Source: Yoonia sp.
GTDB taxonomy: Bacteria; Pseudomonadota; Alphaproteobacteria; Rhodobacterales; Rhodobacteraceae
Assembly (NCBI GenBank): GCA_023955335.1
Contig: JAGSGF010000001.1
Coordinates: 124,001-188,000 of the forward strand
Direction: 5' to 3'
DNA length: 64,000 nucleotides
The notes under the pieces were generated by a model. The model saw only the letters and a program-made list of their open reading frames with translations. It was not told where the DNA came from and did not search any database. Shown piece by piece: positions 7,815 through 17,476 of this stretch. Each line of letters begins with the position of its first letter. Positions within the stretch are counted from its first letter, which is position 1. A program made the translations under genes and the position numbers.

Positions 7815-10800
7815 ATGGCCCGTCAAGATGTCTCACTCCATGACAAATACGATCTGACGAAAACCGAAGTGTTATTGAACGGCACACAGGCATTGGTCCG
7901 ATTGATGCTTATGCAGCGCGCCCGTGATGCGGCTGCGGGTTTGAATACGGCTGGATATGTGACCGGATATCGTGGGTCGCCTTTGGGTGCTGTGGATATG
8001 CAGATGACACGGGCTGCAAAGGATTTGGACGCCGCACAAGTCACGTTTCAGCTTGGATTGAACGAGGATCTGGCTGCGACCGCCCTGTGGGGCAGTCAGC
8101 AGGCCGAGTTGCGCGGCGAAGGAAAATATGATGGCGTGTTCGGCTTGTGGTACGGCAAAGGGCCGGGCGTTGATCGGTCCGGCGATGTGATGCGGCACGC
8201 CAATATGGCGGGCACATCACCGCATGGCGGTGTCATCATGGCGATGGGTGATGATCATACTGGCGAAAGTTCGACGACTTTACACCAATCTGATTTCGCG
8301 ATGTTGGACGCATATATGCCAATTGTGTCCCCTGCCGGGGTCCAAGAGATTTTGGATTATGGACAGTATGCATGGGCATTGTCGCGATTTGCGGGTGTTT
8401 GGGTTGGCCTGAAAACGATGAAGGACACGATCGAGGTCACATCTGTCGTGGATGCTGATCCGCACCGGATGCACTTTGTAGAGCCCGCATTTGATATGCC
8501 GGACGGTGGGCTGAACATCCGGTTGGTGGATACACCGCAGCTTCAAGAGGCGCGGATGATTGACCACAAACGGGTCGCCGCCGAAGCGTTCAGCCGCGCC
8601 AACAGTATGGATCAACGCAAATGGGGCAAGGCGGGTGCGCGGATTGGCTTTGTCGCTGCTGGCAAGAATTGGCTGGACTTGACCCACGCCTTGTCCCTTT
8701 TGGGGCTAAGCGAGACCGATGCAGAGCAGGTGGGGATCACGACGTATAAAGTCGGGCAAGTCTGGCCGCTGGATATGGCGTCATTTCATGAATGGGCCGA
8801 GGGGCTCGATTTAATCGTTGTTGTCGAGGAAAAGCGCAAGCTTATCGAGGTGCAGGTCAAGGAAGCGTTGTTTGATGACCGTGCAGGGCGTCGTGTTTAC
8901 GGCTGGCATAAGGGTGATGAGCATTCCGAGGGCCGCCGCGAAGAGATTTTCCCGACCAAGGCGGATTTGAACCCAATTTGGATTGCAGAAAAAATTGGCG
9001 GCATTCTGGTTGAGGAAGGGCACGCAGGGACCAGTGTGATAGATGGATTGGCTGCCTTAGCCGCTGCGCGCAAGGCGGATAACGCACCAGAGCTGGCCGC
9101 CCGAACGCCGTTCTTTTGTTCTGGTTGCCCGCATAATTCATCCACCAAAGTACCGACCGGCAGCCGTGCTTATGCTGGGATCGGCTGTCATTATATGGTG
9201 CAATGGATGGACCGCGACACTGTTGGCTTTACCCAAATGGGCGGTGAAGGTGCAAACTGGGTTGGTGAAGCGCCGTTCAGTACGCGCGGCCATGTGTTCC
9301 AGAATTTGGGTGATGGCACGTATAATCACTCGGGTGTTCAGGCGATTAGATTTGCGCTAATGGCGGGCACCAACATCACCTATAAAATCCTGTTTAACGA
9401 TGCGGTCGCGATGACGGGTGGTCAAGAGAATGACGGCGGTTTGACCGCAGACCAGATTTGTCGCGAACTGCTTGCGATGGGTGTTAAAAACGTTGCATTA
9501 GTCTATGATGGTAAAGAGGAAATTGACTTAAATATATTTCCGTCAGGCGTATCACGGGATACGCGCGAACAGCTTCCGTTGGTTCAGGAAAGGTTAAGTA
9601 AATACAAAGGTGTATCGGCTATAGTTTATGTGCAAACTTGCGCTGCTGAAAAGCGCAGGCGGCGTAAACGCAACCAATTCCCTGACCCGGACCGCAGAGT
9701 ATTTATCAACACCGATATCTGTGAAGGCTGTGGTGATTGCGGTGTGCAATCCAATTGCGTTTCAATCGTTCCCGTCGAGACCGAACTGGGTCGCAAGCGC
9801 GCGATTGATCAGTCGTCGTGTAACAAGGACTTTTCCTGCGTAAACGGTTTCTGTCCGTCTTTTGTGACAATCGAGGGTGCGCAAATCCGCAAAGTCGCGA
9901 CGTCGGCTGTTGATCTACCAGACCTGCCTGACGCGATTTTGCCTCGTATCGACGGAACCCATAATGTCGTGATCACCGGGGTTGGCGGAACCGGTGTCGT
10001 GACAATCGGCGCAGTGATGGCGATGGCCGCCCATTTGGACGGCAAAGGTGCCAGCATGATGGAGATGGCCGGCCTTGCCCAAAAGGGTGGCGCTGTTCAC
10101 ATCCACTGCCGCATTGCTGAAAAGCCCGCCGATATTGCTGCGATCCGCGTATCTACAGGTGAATGCGATACGTTGATAGGTGGCGATTTGGTTGTCAGTG
10201 CCGACGCGAAAACGATTGGCCTGATGCGGACAGGGCGGACGCGCGGAATTGTGAATACCCATGAGATACTCACGGGGGAGTTTACGCGCAATACAGACTT
10301 CAGGCTTCCGACCGATCAGTTGCGGTTGTCGTTGCAGGCGCGGCTGAATGACCGCTTGGCACTGTTTGATGCATCAAAACTGGCGCAAGAGCTGTTGGGC
10401 GACAGTATCTATTCAAATATGATGGTGTTCGGAGCTGCATGGCAACAAGGCGGGGTTCCCATTGCCCATGACGCGATTGCCCGTGCAATTGAGCTAAATG
10501 GTGCATCGGTTGCGCAAAATCTGGCCGCGTTTGAATATGGCCGTTGGGCTGTTTTGTATCCAGATGATGCGGCACGGATTTCCGGTTCCAAAAATGTGGA
10601 AGCACCCAAGTCTGTGGATGAAATCATCGCATTTCGTTCCGACCAATTGACCGCGTATCAGGGACCTAAGTTGGCGGAAACATACCGTGATTTTGTCGCC
10701 CTTTTTGATGATCCCGAGCTGAAGGAAGCTGTGGCAAGATCATACCATAAGTTACTGGCATATAAGGATGAATATGAGGTCGCGCGTTTGTTAACGCAGA

Positions 10801-11192
10801 CTAAGCGCCAAGCCGAGGCAGCGTTTGATGGCGACTTAAAGCTGTCGTTCCATTTGGCACCGCCGATTTTGTCAAAGTCTGGGCCAGATGGCCGTCCGGT
10901 CAAACGTGTGTTTGGTCCGATGTTCGCGCGCATGTTCCCGTTGCTTGCACGGTTTAAGGCGTTGCGCGGGACGCTGTTTGATCCATTTGGGTATACTGCA
11001 GAACGTAAAATGGAGCGTGCTTTGATTGTGCAATACCAAGCTGATATGCGGCGCGTTTTGGCGGGTGAGGTTGTCGGCGGTACTGCGATCGCACTTGCAC
11101 GCTTGCCGATGGAAATTCGGGGGTTTGGCCCAGTTAAGGACGCGGCTGTGAAAGAAGGCGCAGTGAAGCGCGATGCGCTGCTTGGATTATAA
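7815..11192 (+). CDS. Indolepyruvate:ferredoxin oxidoreductase, single-chain (fused) type
   Basis: Oxidatively decarboxylates aryl or branched 2-oxo acids to acyl-CoA with reduction of ferredoxin, in aromatic amino acid breakdown. The 1125-residue chain combines an N-terminal pyruvate-ferredoxin oxidoreductase-like domain (GYRGSPLGAVD), a ThDP-binding part (FFCSGCPHNSS, then FNDAVAMTGGQENDGG), a ferredoxin-like cluster region with CEGCGDCG and SSCNKDFSCVNGFCPSF, and a gamma domain from about residue 715 (GVGGTGVVTIGAVMAMAAH). I chose the ATG at 7815 because AGGGGAGG lies six bases upstream. It probably heads a run of plus-strand genes, but its function is separate from them. The stretch near 9490-9620 is more AT-rich than the rest. 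Confidence 0.95.
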   Translation: MARQDVSLHDKYDLTKTEVLLNGTQALVRLMLMQRARDAAAGLNTAGYVTGYRGSPLGAVDMQMTRAAKDLDAAQVTFQLGLNEDLAATALWGSQQAELRGEGKYDGVFGLWYGKGPGVDRSGDVMRHANMAGTSPHGGVIMAMGDDHTGESSTTLHQSDFAMLDAYMPIVSPAGVQEILDYGQYAWALSRFAGVWVGLKTMKDTIEVTSVVDADPHRMHFVEPAFDMPDGGLNIRLVDTPQLQEARMIDHKRVAAEAFSRANSMDQRKWGKAGARIGFVAAGKNWLDLTHALSLLGLSETDAEQVGITTYKVGQVWPLDMASFHEWAEGLDLIVVVEEKRKLIEVQVKEALFDDRAGRRVYGWHKGDEHSEGRREEIFPTKADLNPIWIAEKIGGILVEEGHAGTSVIDGLAALAAARKADNAPELAARTPFFCSGCPHNSSTKVPTGSRAYAGIGCHYMVQWMDRDTVGFTQMGGEGANWVGEAPFSTRGHVFQNLGDGTYNHSGVQAIRFALMAGTNITYKILFNDAVAMTGGQENDGGLTADQICRELLAMGVKNVALVYDGKEEIDLNIFPSGVSRDTREQLPLVQERLSKYKGVSAIVYVQTCAAEKRRRRKRNQFPDPDRRVFINTDICEGCGDCGVQSNCVSIVPVETELGRKRAIDQSSCNKDFSCVNGFCPSFVTIEGAQIRKVATSAVDLPDLPDAILPRIDGTHNVVITGVGGTGVVTIGAVMAMAAHLDGKGASMMEMAGLAQKGGAVHIHCRIAEKPADIAAIRVSTGECDTLIGGDLVVSADAKTIGLMRTGRTRGIVNTHEILTGEFTRNTDFRLPTDQLRLSLQARLNDRLALFDASKLAQELLGDSIYSNMMVFGAAWQQGGVPIAHDAIARAIELNGASVAQNLAAFEYGRWAVLYPDDAARISGSKNVEAPKSVDEIIAFRSDQLTAYQGPKLAETYRDFVALFDDPELKEAVARSYHKLLAYKDEYEVARLLTQTKRQAEAAFDGDLKLSFHLAPPILSKSGPDGRPVKRVFGPMFARMFPLLARFKALRGTLFDPFGYTAERKMERALIVQYQADMRRVLAGEVVGGTAIALARLPMEIRGFGPVKDAAVKEGAVKRDALLGL

Positions 11193-11264
11193 TATGGTAT
11201 AAATCTCCACTACACGTGGTCGGAAAAGCAATATACATACGACCTAACAATAGGGGGAACTGTG

Positions 11265-12077
11265 ATGGCAGTCGGGATTTTTGATAGCGGGCTGGGCGGG
11301 CTGACGGTTTTAGACGCTGTGCAAAAGCGACTGCCTGATGTGCCGTTCGTGTATTTGGGCGACAGCGCGCATGCGCCTTATGGCGTGCGCACGCCTGACG
11401 ATATTTATAATCTGACCACTGCTGCGACCCAACGACTGTTTGATGCCGGATGTGATCTCGTGATCTTGGCCTGCAATACCGCAAGTGCGGCGGCGTTGCG
11501 CCGGATGCAAGAAAACTGGATTCCAACTGATAAACGTGTGCTGGGTGTGTTTGTGCCTTTGATCGAGGCGCTGACCGAACGCGAATGGGGCGATAATTCC
11601 CCGCCGCGTGAGGTTGCTGTGAAACATGTCGCTTTGTTTGCCACGCCAGCCACTGTCAGCAGTCGCGCATTTCAACGCGAATTGGCGTTTCGTGCGATTG
11701 GTGTTGATGTTGAGGCGCAGGCATGTGGCGGTGTGGTTGATGCGATTGAAGATGGTGATTTGATCTTGGCCGAGGCCTTGGTTCGGAGCCACGTTGACGC
11801 GTTAAAGCGCAAAATGCCGCTGCCGGATGCTGCGCTGCTGGGCTGTACGCATTATCCGTTGATGGAGGATATATTTCAGGACGCCCTTGGCGCTGACGTT
11901 AAGGTTTATAGCCAAGCGGATCTGGTCGCCGAGAGCCTTGCAGATTATTTGGGCCGCCGCCCGGCGATGATCGGTTCTGGCAAAAGTAGCGCGTTTTTGA
12001 CAACGGGCGATCCGAAACAAGTGTCATCACGTGCGACGCAGTTTCTGCGACGTCAGATCACATTTGAATCCGCTTAA
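11265..12077 (+). CDS. murI: Glutamate racemase
   Basis: Makes D-glutamate for peptidoglycan. The 270-residue protein shows the two catalytic cysteines in [11 protein letters not shown] and [10 protein letters not shown], plus the start [16 protein letters not shown] and GDSAHAPYG. An ATG at 11265 follows AGGGGG by seven bases; a GTG one codon earlier is possible. It lies 72 bases after the oxidoreductase and 37 before argC. Confidence 0.96.
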   Translation: MAVGIFDSGLGGLTVLDAVQKRLPDVPFVYLGDSAHAPYGVRTPDDIYNLTTAATQRLFDAGCDLVILACNTASAAALRRMQENWIPTDKRVLGVFVPLIEALTEREWGDNSPPREVAVKHVALFATPATVSSRAFQRELAFRAIGVDVEAQACGGVVDAIEDGDLILAEALVRSHVDALKRKMPLPDAALLGCTHYPLMEDIFQDALGADVKVYSQADLVAESLADYLGRRPAMIGSGKSSAFLTTGDPKQVSSRATQFLRRQITFESA

Positions 12078-12114
12078 TAACTTCCCATATTCATCCTGAT
12101 TAAAGGATACCGAC

Positions 12115-13143
12115 ATGACCCATAACATCGCCATTCTAGGCGCTTCTGGCTATACAGGCGCCGAATTGGTGCGTCTGATCGCCACCCATCCATCGCTCAA
12201 AATCACGGCACTTTCGGGAAATTCCAAAGCGGGCATGACAATGTCACAGGTATATCCGCATTTGCGGCATCTTGATTTACCTGTCTTGACGAAAATTGAA
12301 GATGTCGCATTTGCAAATATCGATCTGGTGTTTTGTGCGCTGCCGCATGCCACGTCGCAGGCTGTGATTTCGACTTTGCCGCCACATGTGAAAATCGTTG
12401 ATCTGTCCGCTGATTTCCGGCTCCGCGACACTGCTGCCTACCGCAAGTGGTACGGGCAGGATCATTCTGCGCCTGATCTGCAGAAAGAAGCGGTTTATGG
12501 CCTGACGGAATTCTACCGTGACGATATTCGCAATGCCCGTTTGGTTGCGGGTACCGGATGCAACGCTGCGGCGGGGCAGTTTGCTTTGCGCCCTTTAATC
12601 GCTGCGGGCGTTATTGATTTGGACCGGATCGTGATCGACCTGAAGGCTGCCGTATCCGGGGCGGGACGTGCGTTGAAGGAAAACCTGCTGCACGCCGAGC
12701 TGTCAGAAAACCTGCACGGGTATGCCGTTGGTGGCACGCACCGCCACTTGGGCGAGTTTGATCAGGAGTTTTCACAGATCGCAGGCCGTGACGTGCGCGT
12801 GCAGTTCACGCCACATTTAATCCCCGCCAACCGCGGCATTCTGGCCACCGTTTACGTTGATGGGGACGCGGATATTATCCATCAGACGTTTGTCGACGCT
12901 TATGCTGCAGAGCCGTTTGTAATTGTCCTGCCTAAGGGCGAAGTTCCCGCGATTAAACATGTGCGCGCCAGTAATTTCTGCCACATCGGCGTCGTTGCTG
13001 ACCGGATTGACGGGCGAGCGATCGTGATCGTGACGCTGGATAATTTGACCAAAGGGTCGTCTGGCCAAGCCCTGCAAAACGCGAATTTGATGTTGGGACT
13101 TGAAGAGACGGCGGGCCTGATGATGGCACCGGTTTACCCATGA
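12115..13143 (+). CDS. argC: N-acetyl-gamma-glutamyl-phosphate reductase
   Basis: Third step of arginine synthesis, NADPH reduction of N-acetylglutamyl phosphate. The 342-residue protein begins with a Rossmann motif ([18 protein letters not shown]) and has the active-site Cys in [16 protein letters not shown], followed by [18 protein letters not shown] and the HTPHLIP-type segment ([18 protein letters not shown]). An AAAGGA site precedes the ATG. Its last bases overlap the ccmE start (ATGA), so the two are translationally coupled. Confidence 0.96.
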   Translation: MTHNIAILGASGYTGAELVRLIATHPSLKITALSGNSKAGMTMSQVYPHLRHLDLPVLTKIEDVAFANIDLVFCALPHATSQAVISTLPPHVKIVDLSADFRLRDTAAYRKWYGQDHSAPDLQKEAVYGLTEFYRDDIRNARLVAGTGCNAAAGQFALRPLIAAGVIDLDRIVIDLKAAVSGAGRALKENLLHAELSENLHGYAVGGTHRHLGEFDQEFSQIAGRDVRVQFTPHLIPANRGILATVYVDGDADIIHQTFVDAYAAEPFVIVLPKGEVPAIKHVRASNFCHIGVVADRIDGRAIVIVTLDNLTKGSSGQALQNANLMLGLEETAGLMMAPVYP

Positions 13144-13598
13144 AGGGCCTTAAAAAGAAACGCCGCATTCAGGTGATCGTGCTTGCCTTTGTGGCCTTGG
13201 CTTTGTCGACCGGTCTTATCGGTTATGCGATGCGCGGCGGCATCAACTATTTCCGGTCACCGTCTGAAGTTGCCGCGGCACCACCGCCGCAGACCGAGTT
13301 GTTCCGCATCGGAGGGTTGGTCGAAGAGGGCTCTTTGTCGCGCGGGCAAGGCGATACCACGAGATTCCGCGTGACAGATGGTGGCGCCTCAATTCCAGTG
13401 ACTTATGCGGGGATTTTGCCCGATTTGTTTGAAGAGAACCAAGGCATGGTCGGGCAGGGCCGTTTGGTGAACGGCACGTTTGAAGCTGTTGAAATCCTTG
13501 CCAAACATGACGAAAGCTACATGCCAAAAGAGGTCATCGACGCGTTGAAAGAACAAGGCGTTTACATGGCGCCGGACGGTGCTGACGCGACCAATTAA
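13140..13598 (+). CDS. ccmE: Cytochrome c maturation heme chaperone CcmE
   Basis: Periplasmic membrane-anchored chaperone that carries heme covalently to CcmF/CcmH. The 152-residue protein has a basic N-terminus, one membrane segment ([20 protein letters not shown]), an OB-fold region, and the heme-binding His in [13 protein letters not shown]. Start codon overlaps argC by ATGA. The usual partners ccmF and ccmH lie 1.4 kb downstream, separated by three inserted genes. Confidence 0.95.
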   Translation: MKGLKKKRRIQVIVLAFVALALSTGLIGYAMRGGINYFRSPSEVAAAPPPQTELFRIGGLVEEGSLSRGQGDTTRFRVTDGGASIPVTYAGILPDLFEENQGMVGQGRLVNGTFEAVEILAKHDESYMPKEVIDALKEQGVYMAPDGADATN

Positions 13599-13643
13599 CC
13601 ATTTGGCGCACATGTTCATATCATCTGATAAGGACGTGTCGCG

Positions 13644-14255
13644 ATGCAAACGGTTATCCAAATTGCCAAAGATATTCTTGCCCGCGAGGGCGGCTATGTG
13701 AACGACCCTGACGATCCCGGAGGGCCGACAAATCACGGCGTGACCGTTCACACGATGCGCCGCCTCGGGCTTGATCTGACGGGTGACGGGGTCGTGGACG
13801 GCGACGATGTCCGTGTTCTGGACGCGGATCGTGCGCTGCAGATATTTATCGAACACTATTTCCAAGGTCCGGGACTGGATCGATTGCCGGCCGCAGTACA
13901 ACCTTCGGTTTTTGATATGTATGTCAACGCGGGAAACAATGCGATCAAGGTGCTGCAGCGGTTGCTAAATCAGATGCGCATCGCAGTTGCCGTTGATGGC
14001 GCGCTTGGCCCATTGACGATTGCTGCGACGATGCAGGCGATGGCCGCAGCACCGGATCATTTTGTTGATGCTTACGGTATTGCGCGGCGGAATTACTATT
14101 ACCGTTTGGCAGATGGGCGTGCGGCCAGTCGCAAGTATGCCCGCAGGCGAGACGGCGGCAAAGGCGGTTGGATTGCGCGTGCGGAAAAGTTCATCGCGCC
14201 ACGCTATCATTTTACCGATGATCAGCACACAGCGAGGACAGCATCATGGGGTTAA
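13644..14255 (+). CDS. GH108 N-acetylmuramidase, gene-transfer-agent-type endolysin
   Basis: Peptidoglycan muramidase. The 203-residue protein has the GH108 catalytic segment AREGGYVNDPDDPGGPTNHG with the expected Glu, then a C-terminal peptidoglycan-binding part (DMYVNAGNNAIKVLQRLLNQ). There is no signal peptide, which fits an endolysin released by a holin; the next gene overlaps it by 10 bases and is holin-like. In Rhodobacter capsulatus an endolysin/holin pair away from the main GTA cluster releases the gene transfer agent. That this pair does the same here is inference; no GTA structural genes are in the window. Confidence 0.85.
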   Translation: MQTVIQIAKDILAREGGYVNDPDDPGGPTNHGVTVHTMRRLGLDLTGDGVVDGDDVRVLDADRALQIFIEHYFQGPGLDRLPAAVQPSVFDMYVNAGNNAIKVLQRLLNQMRIAVAVDGALGPLTIAATMQAMAAAPDHFVDAYGIARRNYYYRLADGRAASRKYARRRDGGKGGWIARAEKFIAPRYHFTDDQHTARTASWG

Positions 14256-14749
14256 TCGGACAAATCATGTCAGCTATATTTGGCGACGGTCGCAATGTTG
14301 TTGCCGAGACAGTTCAAGTTTTTCGTGAAAATGCCGAAAATAGGGCTGTGCGGGATGCGGATGCAAAGGCAGCGGCGTTGGCGCAGCTTGCTGCTGAATT
14401 TGGTCACGCCCGCCAAGGGTGGTTTGACCGTTTCATCGACGGGCTTAACCGGCTGCCGCGCCCGATGTTAGCATTGGGTACGATTGGATTGTTTGTTGCG
14501 GCCATGACGGATCCGGTTTGGTTTGCGCAGCGGATGGTTGGTGTGACCGCTGTGCCAGAGCCATTGTGGTGGCTGATGGGGGCGATTGTGAGCTTTTATT
14601 TTGGTGCGCGACATCAGCTCAAAGGCCAAGAGTTCCAGCGTGAGATTGCACAGACCGCAATTGTTGCGGCCACGGATGTGCCGGCTCGACCTGATGTCGA
14701 TGCTGTGGATAATGCCGCTTTGGCAGATTGGCAGGCTGGCCTTGGATGA
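14246..14749 (+). CDS. Holin of the GTA 3TM type
   Basis: The 167-residue protein matches the holin family paired with Rhodobacteraceae GTA endolysins: an N-terminal amphipathic part (GLIGQIMSAIFGDGRNVVAE), the conserved HARQGWFDRFIDGLNRLPRP, then hydrophobic segments MLALGTIGLFVAAMTDPVWF and LWWLMGAIVSFYFGARHQ. It overlaps the endolysin gene by 10 bases, with AGGA before the ATG. It would form the inner-membrane lesion through which the muramidase passes. Confidence 0.82.
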   Translation: MGLIGQIMSAIFGDGRNVVAETVQVFRENAENRAVRDADAKAAALAQLAAEFGHARQGWFDRFIDGLNRLPRPMLALGTIGLFVAAMTDPVWFAQRMVGVTAVPEPLWWLMGAIVSFYFGARHQLKGQEFQREIAQTAIVAATDVPARPDVDAVDNAALADWQAGLG

Positions 14750-14756
14750 CTTCGAA

Positions 14757-14936
14757 ATGGAACGACGCGTCAGCATGTTAGAGACCCGCAACGCTGTAGA
14801 TGAAGTACACCGTACCAATGTTGGCGCGCGTTTGGGTGCGATCGAAGAAACATTGCGGTGGCTCGTGAGGTTGATTATCGGCGGTCTGCTGATGGCTGGG
14901 CTGGGCTATGCGGTGCAAGGCGGGCTTATGCCCTAG
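14757..14936 (+). CDS. Small membrane protein of the lysis module, unknown function
   Basis: A 59-residue protein (MERRVSMLETRNAVDEVHRT...) with a charged helical N-terminal half and one C-terminal membrane segment (LVRLIIGGLLMAGLGYAV). A TTG at 14742, overlapping the holin stop, would add LDDFE and may be the true start. Small proteins of this shape with an N-terminal coiled coil resemble phage hemolysin XhlA-type accessory lysis proteins. That parallel is an inference. Confidence 0.7.
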   Translation: MERRVSMLETRNAVDEVHRTNVGARLGAIEETLRWLVRLIIGGLLMAGLGYAVQGGLMP

Positions 14937-15000
14937 CCCTGCGGCGAAATGCGCGTCGGCGGTCATTTTAACCCGCCAACGGATGCGCTATCATCCATCT

Positions 15001-16968
15001 ATGATTATTGAACTTGGACATTTTGCGCTGATTCTGGCGTTTGGCGTGGCATTGATCCAGATGATTGTGCCAATGGCGGGTGCCGCAACCGGGCGCCGCA
15101 ATTGGATGGCCATAGCTGAGCCCGCAGCGACCAGTCAGGTTATCTTGGTGGGCTTTTCGTTCGGTGTTTTGATGTCGGCGTTTATCCAGTCGGATTTCTC
15201 TCTCGCATTAGTTTATCAAAACTCGCACACGGCTAAGCCATTGATTTACAAGATCAGCGGTGTTTGGGGGAACCATGAAGGCTCAATGCTGCTTTGGGTG
15301 TTTATCCTGACGCTGTTTGGTGCCTCGGCTGCTTGGTTTGGCGGTGGGTTGCCCGATAAATTGCGCGCGCGGGTGTTGTCCGTGCAGGCCGCCATATCGG
15401 TGGCGTTTTACCTTTTTATTCTGCTGACATCGAACCCGTTTGCGCGCCTCGCAGTGCCGCCTTTGAACGGTTTGGACCTGAACCCGCTTTTGCAGGACCC
15501 AGGTTTGGCGTTTCATCCTCCGTTTCTGTATTTAGGCTATGTTGGGCTAAGCATGGCATTTTCGTTTGCTGTGGCCGCCCTGATCGAGGGGCGCGTTGAT
15601 GCGGCTTGGGCCCGCTGGGTGCGTCCGTGGACGCTTGCGGCTTGGGTGTTCCTGACTATCGGTATCGCGCTTGGGTCTTGGTGGGCATATTACGAGCTTG
15701 GCTGGGGTGGTTTCTGGTTTTGGGATCCCGTGGAGAATGCATCGTTCATGCCGTGGTTGATCGCGGCCGCTTTGCTGCATTCCGCTATTGTGGTCGAAAA
15801 GCGCGAAGCGTTGAAAAGCTGGACAGTTTTGTTGGCGATTCTGGCGTTCGGATTTTCGCTATTGGGGACGTTCATCGTTCGATCCGGCGTTCTGACGTCG
15901 GTGCATGCCTTTGCTAACGATCCTGAACGCGGTGTGTTTATCCTGATCATCTTTGGTATTTTCACAGGCGGGGCGCTGGTCCTTTATGCGGCGCGCGCTG
16001 GACAGCTTGAAGCGAAGGGCGTGTTTGGGGCCGTGAGCCGCGAGAGCGGGTTGATCCTGAACAATATCTTGCTGGCAGTCAGCGCCTTTGTTGTGTTCAT
16101 CGGTACAATTTGGCCGCTGATCGCAGAGTTGGCGTTTGATCGCACACTCTCTGTCGGAGCGCCCTTTTTCGACGCTGCATTTACGCCGTTTATGGTTGCC
16201 TTGGCTTTGGCTCTTCCACTGGGGTCGATGTTGTCTTGGAAACGCGGTGTGCTTTCAAAGGTCTGGTTGCGGCTGTGGCCGTTTGCCGTTTTGGCGATCT
16301 CATTGGGGGCCTTAGCCTACGCAATGCAGTCTGGACGGTCCGCCCTAGGGCCGATTGGTGTGGCGCTTGGTGTTTGGACCGTTTCGGGCGCTGTTGTTGA
16401 TATTGCTGGCCGTACGGGGCGTGGTGGTATTGCGGCACGAATGGCGCGGTTGGCGCGGTTGCCTGGTGCCGATTGGGGCAAGGCAACCGCGCACATCGGG
16501 ATGGGGGTCACCATCTTTGGCGTGGCGGCGATTACGGCATGGCAACAAGAAGACATTCGCGTCGCGCAGATCGGTGAAGCGTATGACGTGGGTGGATATA
16601 GCTTTGAGCTGACGGATGTGTCCCAATTGGAGGGACCCAATTACCTAAGCACATTGGGCAATGTCACAGTGCGCCAAGATCAGCGCGAGGTTGCCATATT
16701 GCAGCCTGAAAAGCGGTTCTACCCTGTGGCGCAAATGCCGACAACGGAAGCCGCAATCCGCAACGGAATTTTGCGCGATATCTATGTTGTTATTGGTGAC
16801 GCGCAGGCGAACGGCGGGCACACGGTGCGTGTGTACATCAAACCCTTTGCCAATTGGATTTGGGGCGGGGCAATGCTGATGGCGCTTGGTGGTTTTCTGT
16901 CGCTCTTTGATCGCCGGATGCGTGTTGCAGCAGGGGCCGCCAAGCCTGTTGTGAAAGTCACAGCATGA
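15001..16968 (+). CDS. ccmF: Heme lyase subunit CcmF
   Basis: Large inner-membrane component of the holocytochrome c synthase of System I. The 655-residue protein has many membrane segments and the signature WGNHEGSMLLW, the tryptophan-rich WWD domain (GSWWAYYELGWGGFWFWDP, then VENASFMPWL), and the conserved SGVLTSVHAFANDPERG. Start at the ATG giving MIIELGHFALIL. The final four bases overlap the ccmH start (ATGA). Confidence 0.97.
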   Translation: MIIELGHFALILAFGVALIQMIVPMAGAATGRRNWMAIAEPAATSQVILVGFSFGVLMSAFIQSDFSLALVYQNSHTAKPLIYKISGVWGNHEGSMLLWVFILTLFGASAAWFGGGLPDKLRARVLSVQAAISVAFYLFILLTSNPFARLAVPPLNGLDLNPLLQDPGLAFHPPFLYLGYVGLSMAFSFAVAALIEGRVDAAWARWVRPWTLAAWVFLTIGIALGSWWAYYELGWGGFWFWDPVENASFMPWLIAAALLHSAIVVEKREALKSWTVLLAILAFGFSLLGTFIVRSGVLTSVHAFANDPERGVFILIIFGIFTGGALVLYAARAGQLEAKGVFGAVSRESGLILNNILLAVSAFVVFIGTIWPLIAELAFDRTLSVGAPFFDAAFTPFMVALALALPLGSMLSWKRGVLSKVWLRLWPFAVLAISLGALAYAMQSGRSALGPIGVALGVWTVSGAVVDIAGRTGRGGIAARMARLARLPGADWGKATAHIGMGVTIFGVAAITAWQQEDIRVAQIGEAYDVGGYSFELTDVSQLEGPNYLSTLGNVTVRQDQREVAILQPEKRFYPVAQMPTTEAAIRNGILRDIYVVIGDAQANGGHTVRVYIKPFANWIWGGAMLMALGGFLSLFDRRMRVAAGAAKPVVKVTA

Positions 16969-17408
16969 TCCGTTTGGCCGTTATCATCTGGCTTATTGCC
17001 ACGTCTGCTTGGGCCGTTGAGCCTGCAGAAATGCTTGATGATGTTGCCTTGGAAACACGCGCACGCGCAGTGTCGTCTGATTTGCGTTGCCCAGTCTGTC
17101 GCAATGAAAGCATTGACGAGTCGAGCGCTCCGTTGGCCAAGGAGCTGCGCATCATCTTGCGAGAACGCCTTGTTGCGGGGGACAGCGACGCGCAAGCTGT
17201 ATCGTATCTTGTGCGTCGTTACGGGGAGTTCATTTTGCTAAAACCGGATGTAACCGGCGTAAACTGGGTCTTATGGGCGGCTGCACCTGCGATGCTGTTG
17301 TTGGCATTGGGCGCTGGCTGGGGCGCTGTGCGGCGCAAATCTGCGGATTTGGACGCGGGCTTAACTGAAGATGAACAAAGTCGGCTGGATCAGATTTTAG
17401 GCGATTGA
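16965..17408 (+). CDS. ccmH: Cytochrome c maturation protein CcmH (CycL)
   Basis: Periplasmic thiol reductase that delivers reduced apocytochrome to CcmF. The 147-residue protein starts with a signal peptide (MIRLAVIIWLIATSAWA), has the redox motif in LRCPVCRNESIDESSAPLAK, and a C-terminal membrane segment. It is coupled to ccmF. A separate CcmI part is not fused and not in the window. Confidence 0.95.
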   Translation: MIRLAVIIWLIATSAWAVEPAEMLDDVALETRARAVSSDLRCPVCRNESIDESSAPLAKELRIILRERLVAGDSDAQAVSYLVRRYGEFILLKPDVTGVNWVLWAAAPAMLLLALGAGWGAVRRKSADLDAGLTEDEQSRLDQILGD

Positions 17409-17476
17409 CGTGCCGTTCTACTTTTCAACATGACCGCAAGGTTTAGGGTTAAGTGGAACAGCAAAGGACCGCGCAT

